Positions 40,401-52,435 of a stretch of DNA of 64,000 bases are shown here, piece by piece (positions within the stretch are counted from its first letter, which is position 1; the number at the start of each line of letters is the position of its first letter). A program made the translations under genes and the position numbers. The stretch is from Macrobrachium rosenbergii. Its lineage: Eukaryota > Arthropoda > Malacostraca > Decapoda > Palaemonidae. The stretch covers positions 36,552,070 to 36,616,069 of the forward strand of contig NC_089749.1 in the NCBI RefSeq assembly GCF_040412425.1, read 5' to 3'. The notes beneath the pieces are model-generated. The model saw only the letters and a list, made by a program, of their open reading frames with translations. It was not told the DNA's origin and ran no database searches.

Positions 40401-43400
40401 ATGGAAGGTCCTGGTAATAACAATCAAGTCTTGAACTCAGAAACTAATATGGCCAAAAATCTTTATGGAAGGTCCTACAGCAATACACACTCAAATCTCG
40501 AACTCAGAAACTAATAGGGCCAAGAATCCTTATGGAAGATCCTACAGTAATACATACTAAAGTCTCTAACTCAGAAAGTAATGTGGCCAACAATCCTTAT
40601 GGAAGGTCCTACAGTAATACACACTCAAGTCTCGAACTCAGAAACTGATAGGCCCAAGAATCCTTATGGAAGGCCCTGGATTAATACACACTAAAGTCTC
40701 GAACTCAGAAACTAATAGGGCCAAGAATACTTATGGAAGGTCCTACAGTGATACACACTCAAGTCTCGAACTCAGAAACTAATAGGCCCAGGTATCCTAA
40801 TGGAAGTTCCTACAGTAATACACACTCAAGTCTCGAAATCAGAAACTAATAGGGCTAAGAATCCCTTATACACACTCAAAGTCTCGAACTCAGAAACTGA
40901 TAAGGCCAAGAATCCTTATGGAAGGTCTTTAGAAATACATTAAATTCTCGAAATCATTTCTCTGAATCTTATTGAAGTTCCTATTTAATCACACTAAAGT
41001 CTCACCTTGAAACTAATAGGGCTAAGAATCCTTAGGAAAGGTCCTTAGAAATACACACTTAAAGTCTCGAACTCAGAAACTAATAAAACCAAGAAATATA
41101 GGAAAGGTCCACAGTTATACACTAAAAGTCTCGAACTCAGAAACTAATAGGATAAAGAATCCTAGTAAAGGTCCTAGAGTAATCCACACTGAACTCTCAA
41201 CTCAGAAACTAATAGATGCCTATGAAAGGTCCTTCAGTAATAAACACTGAAAGTCTCAAAATCAGAAACTAATAGGCAAAAATCCTAATGGAAGTTCCTG
41301 GTAATACACACTCAAGTCTCGAACTCAGAAACTAATAGGCCAAGAAATCCAAACTAATGGAAGTTCCTCCAGTAATACACACTTAAAGTCTCAAACTAGT
41401 TTAGCCAAGCAGCACACTAAGAACTCAGAAACTAATAGGCTGCCAAGAATCCAAATGGAAGGTCTTTCAGAAATACACTAAAGTCTCGAACTCAGAAACT
41501 AATTTGGCCAAGAATCCTTATGGAAGATCCCACAGTAATACACAATAAAGTCTCTAACTCAGAAACTAATAGGCCCAAGAATCCTTAGGGAAGGTCCTAC
41601 AGTAATACACACTCAAGTTCCAAACTCAAAAACTATTAGGCCCAAGAATCCTCATGGAAGGTCCTGGAGTAATACAAACTAAAGTCTCGAACTCAGAAAC
41701 TAATAGGGCCAACTATCCTTAAAGATGGTCCTACAGTAATACACACTAAAGTCACGAACTCAGAAACTAATAGGATCAAGAATCCTTATGGAAGGTCATA
41801 CAGTAATCAACACTCAAGTCTCAAACTCAGAAACTAATAGGGCCAAAAATCCTTATGGAAGGTCCTATAGTAATGCACACTAAAGTCTCTTAACTCAGAA
41901 ACTAATAGTCCTAAAGTAATAAAGACTAAAGTCTTGAACTCAGAAACTAATAGGCCAAGAATCCTTAAGGAATGTCATACAGTAAGAACACTCAAGTCTC
42001 GAACTCTTGAAACTATGAGGTCAAGAATCTTACAATACTCACTAAAGAACTCAGAAACAAAAAATCCTTAAAGGTCCTACAGTAATACACACTAAAGTCT
42101 CGAACTCAGAAACTAATAGGGCCAAGAATCCTTATGCAAGGTCCTGAAGTTACACACACTAAAGTCTCGAACTCAGAAACTAATAGGCCCAAGAATCAAG
42201 ATGGGTCCTACAGTAATACAAGAATGAACTCAGAAACTAATAGGCCAAGAATCCTGTATCAGAAAGGTCCTACATTTTACACACTAAAGTCACTGAACTC
42301 ATAAACTAATAGGCTCAAGAATCCTTATGGAAGGTCATACAGTAAAAAAACCTAAGTCCCGAACTCAGAAACTAATAGGCACAAGAATCCTTATGGAAGG
42401 TCCTACAGTAATACACACTCAAGTCTCGAACCCAGAAACTAATGGGCCCAAGAATCCTTATGGAAGGTCCTACAGCAAGACATACTGAAGTATCAAACTC
42501 AGAAACTAATATGGCTAAGAATCCTTTTGGAAGGTCCTGCAGTAATACACGGCCAAGTCTCGAACTCAGAAACTAATAGGGCCAAGAATCCTTATGGAAG
42601 GTCCTACAGTATTACACACACAAGTCTCTAACTCAGAAACTAATAGGCCCAAGAATCCTTATGGAAGGTCCTACAGTAATACACACTCAAGTCTCGAACT
42701 CAGAAACTTATAGCGCCAAGAATCCTTATGGAAGGTCCTGAAGTTACACACACTAAAGTCTCGAACTCAGAAACTAATAGGCCCAAGAATCCTTATGGAA
42801 GGTCCTAAAGTAATACACACTCAAGTCTCGAACTCAGAAACTAATAGGCCCAAGAATCCCATCCCACAATAATACACACTCAAGTCTCGAACTCAGAAAC
42901 TAATATGGCTGTCAAGAAAATTCCTTATGGAAGGTCAAGCTACAGTAAACACAACTGGGGTTGAGTCTCAGAACTCAGAAACTAATTAGGCCGACAAGAA
43001 TCCTTATGGAAGGTCCTACAGTAATACACACTAAGTCTCGAACCCAGAAACTAATGGGCCCAAGAATCCTTATGGAAGGTCCTAAAGCAAGACATACTCT
43101 CAAGTATTTCGAACTCAAAACTAATATGGCAAAATCCTTTTGAAAGGTCCTAGGAATAATACACAAATCCCAAAAGTCTCTGAACTCAGAAACTAATAGG
43201 GGCCAAAATCCTTTATGGAAGGTCCTAAAGTAAAACACACACAAACTCTCTAACTCAGAAACTAATAGACCCAAGAATCCTTATGGAAGGTCCTACAGTA
43301 ATACACACTCAAGTCTCGAACTCAGAAACTTATAGCGCCAAGAATCCTTATGGAAGGTCCTACAGTAATACACACACTAAAAGTCTCAGACCCAGAAACT

Positions 43401-44160
43401 AATAGGCCCAAGAATCCTTATGGAAGTTCCTTTTCAAAGTAATACACACTTTTGTCAAGTCTCGAACTCAGAAACCTTGAGGCCCAAGAATTTATGGAAG
43501 GTCCTACAGTAATACACACTTCAAGTCTCGAACTCAGAAACTAATAGGTCCAAGAATCCTTCTGTGGGGAGCTCTGAAAGTAGATACACACTCAAGTCTC
43601 AGTTTCAGAAACTAATTTAGGGCCAAGAAAAAGTCCTTATGGAAGGTCCTTCAGAAATACACACTAAAGTCTCGAACTCAGAAACTAATAAACCCAAGGA
43701 TCCTTAGGGAAGTTCCTACAGTTATACATACTAAAGTCTCGAACTAAGAAATTAATAGACCCAAGAATTGGACTAATGGAAGTTCCTTTTTGAAGTAATA
43801 CACACTAAAGTCTCGAACTCAGAAACTAATAGGGCCAAGAATCCTTATGGAAGTTCTTTAACAGTAATATAAACTCAACTCTCGAACTCAAAACTATTTT
43901 GGGGATCAAGAATGTTTCTGGAAGGTCCTACAGTAATAAACACTTTTAACGTCTTTAACTTTAAACTAATTTATTACATCAAGGTCTTTCAGAAATTTTA
44001 ATGAAAATAATTTTTTTTGCTTTATGTAAGGTTCATTCAGTAAACTACACACTCAAGTTTATTGGTCACAACTTCATTTTATTTAATCTAATGGAAGGTC
44101 CTTCAGAAAACACCTAAGTCTAACTCTAACAAATTTATTTTCTTTCCTTACGGTTCTGAA
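37500..44160. repeat. Divergent right part of the satellite
   Basis: Monomers here are heavily mutated, with insertions such as the non-satellite piece at about 37860-37990 and T-rich degenerate sequence at 43900-44160, before a few better units at 44160-44556. This pattern is expected at an old array edge where homogenisation is weak. Confidence 0.75.
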
Positions 44161-44575
44161 TGGCACACTAAAGTCTCGAACTCAGAAACTAATAGGGCCA
44201 AGAATCCTTATGGAAGGTCCTAGTAATGCATCATAATCCATCCAACCAGAAATAATAGGCCCAAGAATCCTTACAGAAGGTCCTACAGTAATACACACTC
44301 AGTCTTGAACTCAGAAACTTATAGGGCCAAGAATCCTTATGGAAGGTCCTACAGTAATACAAACTAAAGTCTCGAACTCAGAAACTAATAGGGCCAAATA
44401 AATCCTTATTGAAGTTCCTACAATAATACACACTAAAGTCTCGAACTCAGAAACTAATAGGCCAACTATCCTATGGATGGTCCTACAGTAATACACACTA
44501 AAGTTTCGAACTCAGAAACTAATAGGCCCAAGAATCCTTATGGAAGGTCCTACAGTATTTTGTATCACTATCACT

Positions 44576-45471
<896 letters not shown>

Positions 45472-47092
45472 TTGGATTATGTAAAACAGAAAGCTGGATC
45501 TGTGTCATATTTGTCTCTTTTAGTACAGAATGAATTTATACAACTCTTAGCATCAACTGCAAGGAACAAATTACTTGGTGATATCCGTCGAGCAAAGTAC
45601 TGTGGGCTTTTATTTGGTTCTACTCCCGACGGTGCCCATAGAGAGCAGATGTCTGAAACCGTGAGATATGTTGATATAAAATTTGAGACAAAAACAGTAA
45701 CTGTAAAAGAGACATTTCTTGGTTTCATTGAAGTCAAACAAAACAAAAAGATGCAACAAGCATACAATTGTTGAAGTAATATGTAATCAGCTAGAAGTGG
45801 ACAATATGCCACTAAAGTACTGTCGGTCACAGTGTTACGACAACGTTGCAGTCATGGGAGGGCACAAATCTGGTGTGCAAGAGAGGATCATTGAAAAGAA
45901 CACTAAAGCTGTATTTGTCAGTTGTGAAAACCACTCACTTAATCTAGCTGGTATTCATGCAGCCAGTGAAGAATCAATTACAGTAACCTTTTTTGGCACA
46001 TTAGATGCACTGTACAATTTCTTCTCACGCTCAACAATGCGATGGGACAAGCTGAGGAAAGCTATGCCAATCACACTAAAATCTGAATCTGAAACCCGAT
46101 GGATTGCAAGGGAAGAGGCAGTTAAACCAGTTTGTCACCACTTTGATGACTTGGTTATTCTACTGGAAGAAATGTCTACTGATCTAAAAGGAAATGTACT
46201 GTAGATACAAGAAGTGAAGCCAGTCATCTGTTGCACCGGATTCTTACCTTTCATTTCCTTGCATTACTTTTCTTTTGGAATCTTATATTATCAAAAATAG
46301 ACCGCATTCAAAAGACTTCAGGACCATCAAATAAACTTCCACAATGCTGCCAAAGACTTAAAGGCACTTGAAATGTATTTCAATGAAAGCTGAGAAGCAA
46401 TCTGTAATGTGTCGCTCAGTGCAGCATTAAAACTATGTCAGAATTATGATGTTATGGGAGAGCTGAGGACCAGAGTAAAGAAAAGGATGCCAGGAGGAAC
46501 AAATGTCGATGTAGGCCTCAGTGCAAAACAAGAGATCATGCGTCTAATGAAAGGTACAATAGATAGACTGCATACTGAAATGAAACAACGTGCACAAGAC
46601 TTGAACAAGTTTGGGTTTCTGCTAGATGTAGAACAAATTCTCTAAAAAGGTAAAAGTTCAGGATTACTGGATGACGAGAGAATGAAGGAAAACTGTTTAC
46701 ATGTTGGCGAATTCTACAGTGATTTGGATGGTAATGAACTTTATGAGGAAATCTTAGACTGCAGAATGCTCTTGGCAAGTAGAACGGATGTTCAGATTTT
46801 CACTCCAGAGAAGCTCATCCAATTCATTATACAATATGGTGATGAAAATGTTTTCCCAAACTTAACAGTTGCAATCCAACTTATGCTCACAGTAGGAATT
46901 TCAATTGCAAGCTGTGAACGTTCGTTCAGTAAACTGATATTGATTATGGCTTATCTCAGAGCCTCAATGGGACAGGATAGACTTAACGCCCTAGCATTTC
47001 TTAGTAGTGATCGTGAAGAGGCAGAACTCATTAACTTTGATGATGTTATTGATAATTTTGCTTCAGCAGAGTCTCGCAGAGTCCAAAATTAA
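45472..47092 (+). pseudogene. hAT-superfamily transposase (ZMYM1-like/TTF type), broken
   Basis: hAT transposases cut and paste their element. Four successive frames add up to one protein in family order. 45472-45774 has GSVSYLSLLVQNEFIQLL and GLLFGSTPDGAHREQM. 45719-46204 has SQCYDNVAVMGGHKSGVQ and VSCENHSLNLAGIHAA, then FFSRSTMRWDKLRKA and SESETRW. 46409-46645 is the helical part. 46682-47092 is the hAT dimerisation region, SIASCERSFSKLILIMAYLR and DRLNALAFLSS. Stops or frameshifts lie near 45770, 46204, 46390 and 46645. The N-terminal zinc finger is missing. Related sequences also exist as domesticated host proteins, but the breaks and the terminal repeat at 47922-47938 indicate a dead transposon. 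Confidence 0.9.
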
Positions 47093-47921
47093 ATATCATT
47101 GCCATCAACTTTTATTTTTTCTAATCTCTTTACAATCAATGTTGCATTTTAAATGTTAAATCTAAGCAGTTTCAGAAGGTGACAAATTAGCTTTTTTTTT
47201 TTATTCAGTTTTAATGAAAGTTCTTTGATTGGTAAGGGCTATTAGAGAATGACCAGTCATATTACTCTAACTAACAAGTTTGCAACATTATAAAGCCTGA
47301 GTGCATTTAAAAATTCTCGCTAAACCTGTTTTTATCAATGCTAATTTACACAATTTTTTTAGTTCAGAACTTCATCATTATATATTGCTTTTTGATTTTT
47401 TTTACAAATAATAAATCCTTATTTCATTTATTTATTTTTGTTCAGAATAGTGTTGTTAAATATTTGTATCTCCCTCAATAATGTTGGTATCATTAAACTT
47501 CATGACTTTAACTAAAGAGTTTGATCACTGAAGCTTGAGTGCATTTAAAAATTTGATCTAAAACTGTTTTTATCAATGCTAATTTCCACAGCTTTTCATT
47601 TCAGAACTTCAGGATTATGTATTGCTTTTGGAGTGCTTTTTTTTTAATACATACTTATTTCTTTTTTGGGTGCAGAGTAGTGTTGGTAAAACATTTGTAT
47701 CTCCCTAAATAATGTTGGTAACACTAAACTCCTTGATCATACCTTCTGGTAATAAATAATGTTAATTTGTACTACTAAACTCAATATACCTTCTGGCAAG
47801 AAATAATGATAGCTTGTTCTTCATGTTGTCAACTGAATCACTGTGGTACAGAGCCAGAATGCTCAAGATTTATTCCATGACAAAGGGCGCCATTTTCTGT
47901 GCTTGCCCTGGGTGCCAGTAG
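47093..47921 (+). mobile_element. 3' noncoding part of the hAT element with a 238-bp direct duplication
   Basis: Between the transposase and the terminal repeat. A segment starting GAGTGCATTTAAAAATT at 47299 is repeated at 47537 (period 238). The copies also share TGTTTTTATCAATGCTAATTT, CAGAACTTCA and TTTGTATCTCCCT. No coding sequence is seen. Confidence 0.7.
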
Positions 47922-47938
47922 CCCTAATTACGCCTCTG
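47922..47938 (-). mobile_element. hAT terminal inverted repeat
   Basis: CCCTAATTACGCCTCTG, whose complement CAGAGGCGTAATTAGGG is a typical hAT terminus. The next eight bases, TCCGCGGG (47939-47946), fit the gag codons of the retrotransposon that follows (E-V-R-G-Q-I) and would be one copy of the 8-bp target duplication. The other copy was not found. Confidence 0.65.
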
Positions 47939-48401
47939 TCCGCGGGCAGATCACGGACGCACACACCCTGCCGGTTGAGGACCTAATCAGGTTGGCGCAA
48001 CAGCTGACGGACTCCACAAAGGCGGCCAAGCTGGCGACCACGCCCGCACACTCCGCCAACTGCCTCCTGCCGGAGGACCCCACCACAGAGCCCGTCAACT
48101 CCATTGAGCAGAAAAGGTCGTCCCACCAGCAGAAGAGGGAAGGGCCGGGGCTATGCTACTTCCACTGAAGGTTCGGGAGAGCTGCCCAGAAGTGCGAAGC
48201 CCCCTGCCCTTTCTTCCCTTCAAAAAACGGAGGAGGTGGTGGCCAACCCCACAGGCCACTGTGCCAGCAACAACAAAAATACCCAGGGGCCCCTTACCAG
48301 TAGAGTTCTACGTCTGTGACACAATCTGCAGCAGGATGATGTTGGTCGACACTGGTGCCATGCGTTCAGTGTTTCCACCTTCAGGAGAGGACCGCAGATG
48401 A
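47939..48401 (+). pseudogene. gag: Gag C-terminus, CHCC knuckle and protease start (copy 2)
   Basis: Gag end: VEDLIRLAQQLTDSTKAAKL matches TQQLTDSTRAAK of copy 3. The knuckle CYFH-stop-RFGRAAQKCEAPC has the CX2HX9CX3C spacing characteristic of CsRn1-group gag rather than the usual CCHC, but a TGA falls right after the His (48166-48168). A frame change follows, and the protease reads VEFYVCDTICSRMM then LVDTGAMRSVFPP, with the catalytic D-T-G. The protease stops at about 48399. Confidence 0.78.
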
Positions 48402-48425
48402 CCGCTGGACCTGACTACCTGCCTT

Positions 48426-50069
48426 ATGTTCGCAAACGTGTCCCCCATCCTCTCCTACGGCACCAAGCTCCTGTCGATCTCCATCCTTGGCCGGAGTTAC
48501 AGCTGGGAGTTCATCATCACGGACGTTCGGACTTCACTCCTGGGGGCAGATTTCCTCACCCACTTCAGTCTGGCAGTCGACGTTGGCCGCAAACGCCTGC
48601 TGGACACCCAGTCCTGCCACTCCCTGCCCTTGTCGCCAGGCCCTAGGGAGCCTGCCATCTGTTCCATCATGCCCCACCAGTATGGTTCCCTCCTGAAGAG
48701 CTCCCGGAGGTCTTCAAACCCGAGCTCCGCCAGATACCCGCGACTCCTGCCAAACACTGGATATACCACCGCAGCGCCTTCAGGAGGCCAAAAAGGCCTT
48801 TGCAGAGATGGAAAGGATGGGCATATGCAAAAAGGCGCCCAGCCCGTGGGCTTCCCCTCTTCACCTGGAGGCCCTGTGGCGACTACAGGCGGCTGAACCT
48901 GGCAACAGAACTGGACCACTACTCCCTGCCGAACATGCAGGACCTGACAGCCTCTTTCCATAGGGCCAGGATATTCTCCAAAATGGACCTACTAAACTCT
49001 TATTTTCAGGTCCCAGTAGCTCCAGAGGACACCCCTAAAACCGCCATCATCACCCCCTTCAGGTCCTGTCTTCGCCTTCTCCACCTTCAGCCTGAGGAAC
49101 GCCGGTGCGACCTTCCAGAGGTTGTTGGACAGCATCCTGGGGGACCTGGACTTCTGCGTCTACTACGTCGACGATATCCTAATCTTTTCCAGATCCCGGG
49201 AGGAACACCTGCGACACATCCGGAAGATCCTGCAGCGCCTGCAGGAGAGTGGCCATGTCGTCAGGTTTGACAAATGCACCTTCGGCGTCGAGAAGGTGGA
49301 GTTCCTGGGCCACGAGATATCCCTGGAAGGTGTCCGCCCAATGTCGTCGAAGGTCGAAGCCATTGAGAAGTTCCCCACCTGTACCTCCATCAGGGCCGTA
49401 CAAGAATTCCTCAGGATGGTCATCTACTACAGAAGATTCATCCCAGGGATTGCTCACACCATGGCCCCCCTGATGGAGGTCCTGAAGGGACGTCCAATGA
49501 CCTTAGTGTTGGGCCCTGACCAGCTGAAGGCTTTCCTCCTGACGAAGGCCTCCCTCGCCAAAGCAACATCTTTGGCCCACCAGGACCCCAGCACTCCCCT
49601 CCAGCTGACGACAGATGCCAGCAACGTCGCCTGCGGAGCAGTTCTGGAACAGGTCACCAGTGGGACCCCTCAGCCCATTGCCTTCTTCAGTAGGAGGCTA
49701 AACCCCGCCGAGTCCCACTACGGCACCTTCAACTGAAAACTCCTTGCAGCATACCAGGCAGTACAGCACTTCAAGTTCCTCCTGGAGGGGACGCCCTTCA
49801 CAATTTGGACCGACCACCAGCCGCTGGTCCACGCCTTCATGAAGCTGGGCGATGCATGGTCTTCTAGGCAACAGCGGCACCTCGCAGCCATCGCGGAGTT
49901 CACCTTCACCATCAAATACCTCCCCGGCAGGAAGAACCTGGTAGCTGACGCCCTCTCGAGGATTGAGATCGATTCCATACAGCTCAGGATCGATTACAAG
50001 GACCTCGCCTGCAAACAAACTGCTGACCCTGAGACCCCAGCCTACCGTACAGCCGTCATGTTGCTGTAA
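48426..50069 (+). pseudogene. pol: Protease end, reverse transcriptase and RNase H (copy 2)
   Basis: In pieces: ILSYGTKLLSISILGRSYSW (protease C-part); RPCGDYRRLNLATELDHY and ARIFSKMDLLNSYFQVPV (RT, first Asp) in the 48800-49270 frame; then a frameshift to 49122-49736 with YYVDDILIFSRS (intact YVDD, 49164-49175), VRFDKCTFG, FLGHEIS, YYRRFIPGIAHT, and RNase H TTDASNVACGAVLEQ. A stop at 49735 interrupts RNase H, which resumes with FTIWTDHQPLVHAF and GRKNLVADALSR up to 50069. The catalytic residues are kept, but several frameshifts make it a pseudogene. Confidence 0.85.
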
Positions 50070-50078
50070 TGGAAGGAC

Positions 50079-50898
50079 GTGCCCTTTGGCTCAGGAGGAT
50101 CAACATTACTGAGCGATGTCAGTACCAGACACCACCGCCTCCTGGTACCTGCCTTCAGACATCGGCTGGTTTTCAACATCATCCACGGCCTATCCCACCC
50201 CTCTGAAAGGACAACAGCCAGACTGCTGACAGAGAAGTTCGTCTGGCACGGCACGGCGTACGGAAGGATGTGACGGCCTGGGCAAGACAATGTATGCAGT
50301 GTCAGACAAGTAAAGTGAGACAGCACACCGAATCGGGTGAATTCCCCCAGCCAAAGAGATGCTTTGGGCACATCCACGTCGACGTAGTGGGACCTTTTCC
50401 CCCATCAGGAGGAGCCAGATACCTACTGACAGTCGTCGACCGCTCCACCAGGTGGCCCGAAGCTACGCCTATGGAAGAAGCCACCTCCAGTGCATGCACG
50501 AAAGCCCTCCTCTCCAGCTGGATCAGCTGGTTCGGTGTCCCAGATGACATAACGACAGACAGGGGACCCACTATCCTGCCCGAGCTGTGGACCGCCCTGG
50601 CATGTCCAATGGGGACCACTCACCACAGCACCACCCCCTACAACCTTGCAGCCAACGGAATGCTGGAAAAGTTCCACAGGTCTCTGAAGGCGTCCCTCGT
50701 GGCTCGTTGATCCTCTGAAAACTGGAAGTGCCAGCTGCCCTGGGCCCTCTTCGGGTTGAGGACCACCTCCAGAGCCAACGGCGACCCCTCCTCAGCGGAA
50801 AAAGTCTACGGGGAGACTCTGGTAGTCCTGGGGGAACTTGTCACAGAGAACAAGGACGACATAGGAATACAGAGGCTCCGAGACAGAGTTGGAAAGTT
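50079..50898 (+). pseudogene. pol: Integrase zinc-binding domain and core, cut by copy 3 (copy 2)
   Basis: The zinc-binding part (VFNIIHGLSHPSERTTARLL, FVWHG) is at about 50165-50250. The catalytic core at 50270-50710 has CMQCQTSKV, HIHVDVVGPFPP (first Asp), DDITTDRGP (second Asp) and NGMLEKFHRS (Glu), giving a complete D,D,E triad, then a TGA at 50708. The remainder (TSRANGDPSSAEKVYGE, IQRLRDRVGKF) ends at 50898, where the LTR of copy 3 begins. The integrase C-terminus continues at 55882. Confidence 0.85.
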
Positions 50899-51186
50899 TG
50901 TAAAGTCCACGCTCAATGGGTTTTCTATGGTGAACCTCCCGTTTTCTACGGTGACTCTCCTACAAGCCTAGGTCAAGCCAAATAGCCACATTTTTATCTA
51001 TGTAAATACGTATCTGTTACTGATTTCTTTATGCGTTTACTTTTTACATGTGTCAGAGTATTATTGTGTCAATTTTTGTAATTTGATTTTTTATGTTATT
51101 TGTGTTTACCTGTCCGAATTCACATTGAGAGCAGTTGACCTCAGGTCACCTGTATCCTATTGTATTCCTTTGTATGACGTCCGCAC

Positions 51187-51203
51187 GCCGCTTTATAAGC
51201 GGC
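51187..51203 (+). promoter_or_regulatory. LTR TATA box inside a GC-stem palindrome
   Basis: GCCGC-TTTATAA-GCGGC: a TATA box flanked by perfectly complementary 5-bp arms. It is conserved in the 3' LTR at 55801-55817 and, with changes, in the LTR of copy 2 (CCCGCTTTATAAGCAGC). It is the likely core promoter of the element. Confidence 0.7.
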
Positions 51204-51213
51204 CTGCTTTCCT

Positions 51214-51219
51214 AATAAA
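51214..51219 (+). promoter_or_regulatory. LTR poly(A) signal AATAAA
   Basis: Lies only about 20 bp downstream of the TATA box, thus before or at the expected transcription start. The same spacing is kept in the other LTRs of this window. Confidence 0.65.
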
Positions 51220-51264
51220 CCAGCAGTACATGTCCACCTGCACATTATTTTGCACCTCTTAAAG

Positions 51265-51274
51265 TGGTGACCCC
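51265..51274 (+). other. Primer-binding site for tRNA-Trp (copy 3)
   Basis: TGGTGACCCC followed by G, complementary to the 3' end of animal tRNA-Trp including CCA. It lies 2 nt after the LTR. This primer choice is characteristic of CsRn1/Kabuki-group elements. Confidence 0.85.
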
Positions 51275-51497
51275 GGAGTGGTTCCTGGAGCCATTAGCGG
51301 ACTCATACGGTGACCTAGTCTTGGCTCCATGAACTACCCCATGCCCCTAACGGACTAAAGACGGCGCTTTAACAAAGTGTTCGGGTGTGCTGACTCTCGT
51401 TGGCAGATCACCAGCGTCATTAGTGGACCCACACGGCGCGCTCCCAAGTGCGTATTGATGTGAGTAACCCACTCCCAGTAAGAGGGCAATAGTGAGT

Positions 51498-52435
51498 ATG
51501 GATGCGGACATTCCCTCCCACATTCAATTAACCGCGAACTACACGGACTCGGACATCTCCCTTGTGCATAACCCGCCCGCGCCCTTCCCCACGCCAGGGC
51601 TCGCGCGCTCGTCCACGCCGGTACCCGGTCCCCGCACACTGCCCGCCCTGACGGAACAAAGTCTGCCCTCGCCATAAAGCTGCCGCCCTTCACACATAGC
51701 AACCCGTCATCATGGCTCTACAGGGTTGAGGGGCAGTTCAGGCTGGCGGGACTTACCGACGAAGTGCTGCAGGCAGACGCCATGATCAACACCCTTCCAG
51801 AAGAGGTCTACAGGAAGCTCGTCCCGTGGGTGTCTGCCGCACGTCCCGCCACCTACCCAAAACTGAAGGCCTCGCTCGTCGAGACCTGCTCCCTGCCGGT
51901 CTCCGAGAGGGTCGCCCACGCCCTTGCTCTCGTGAACAACCCTCAACACGACCAGAACCTCCTGGGGACATGGGGCGTGATCCAGAACCTCCTCACCCTT
52001 CCCAAGACGGACAGCAGCGGCAGGCAGTCAGAGATAAGCCTGTCAAGGGAGATCTTTCTCCGTCAGCTCCTCCTGGAGGTCCGAACCCAGATCCTCGAGC
52101 CTTATACAATGTCGCTCGGGGACCCGATCAGGACAACGCAGCAGCTGACGGACTCCACAAGGGCAGCAAAGTGAGCATCCATGCCCGCACACCCCATCAG
52201 CTCCCTCCAGCCAGAGGAAAACGCAGAGGAGGAGATAAGCACTGTCACCAGGAGTTGGCCAACCTACCACCACAAGAAGCATCCACCGGGGCCTTGCTAC
52301 TACCACCAGCGGTACAGCAAGGACGCCTGGAACTGCCAACCCCCCTGCTCTTTCTCCCATCCAAAAAACGGGGGAGGCGGCGGCCAACAGAACAGGCTGC
52401 CATGGCAGCAAAGGAACCCAGGAGCCCAAAACTAG
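51498..52435 (+). pseudogene. gag: Gag with CHCC zinc knuckle (copy 3)
   Basis: The structural protein of the particle. The likely start is the ATG near 51498 (MDADIPSHIQLTANY), with a Pro-rich N-terminus (51500-51677) ending in a TAA. In the next frame come the capsid signatures LPPFTHSNPSSWLYRVEGQF, LPEEVYRKLVPWV, SEISLSREIFLRQLLLEVRT and QQLTDSTRAAK to a TGA at 52174. A third frame (52181-52435) carries the zinc knuckle CYYHQRYSKDAWNCQPPC, CX2HX9CX3C. The knuckle form is diagnostic of the CsRn1 group. Two frame changes mean full-length Gag cannot be made by simple translation. Confidence 0.82.

Larger units (their letters stand above)
22329..44556. repeat. Tandem satellite array, 67-bp monomer, about 330 copies
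   Basis: A single 22-kb array. The common monomer includes GGTCCTACAGTAATACACAC, then TAAAGTCTCGAACTCAGAAA and CTAATAGGGCCAAGAATCC, TTATGAA. The spacing of GTCTCGAACT at 27121 and 27188 gives 67 bp. Two main variants exist: TATGGAAGG with ACTCAAG (mostly in the flanks) and TATGAAAGG with ACTAAAG (dominant and nearly uniform at 27-31 and 34-36.5 kb). Units of 66 bp lacking one G in TAGGGCC also occur. Each typical unit has one CpG, within TCGA. Zones at about 31.1-34.2 and 37.5-43.9 kb are scrambled. No gene is credible inside. The left edge meets a retrotransposon's gag, and the right edge meets an (AT)n tract. Confidence 0.98.
50899..51262 (+). mobile_element. 5' LTR of copy 3
   Basis: 364 bp, from TGTAAAGTCC to CACCTCTTAA, followed by AG and the PBS. 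It contains a TATA box in a small palindrome (51187-51203) and AATAAA at 51214. It aligns with 55515-55876. Confidence 0.92.

Noticed and set aside
22412..44500. Open frames with EGPTVIHTKVSNSETNR-type repeats in the satellite
   Set aside because: They arise only where successive units are 66 bp; the common 67-bp unit breaks the frame, both strands are open alike, and there is no non-repeat coding context.
22329..44556. CRISPR-like array
   Set aside because: Units are contiguous with no unique spacers, and the DNA is eukaryotic.
45472..47092. Domesticated ZMYM1-like host gene
   Set aside because: Several stops and frameshifts, a missing N-terminal zinc finger and an adjacent hAT terminus point to a dead transposon rather than a maintained gene.
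51826..52430. First part of the 332-codon frame as a separate protein
   Set aside because: It is an out-of-frame reading of gag; only the part from about 52430 matches protease.
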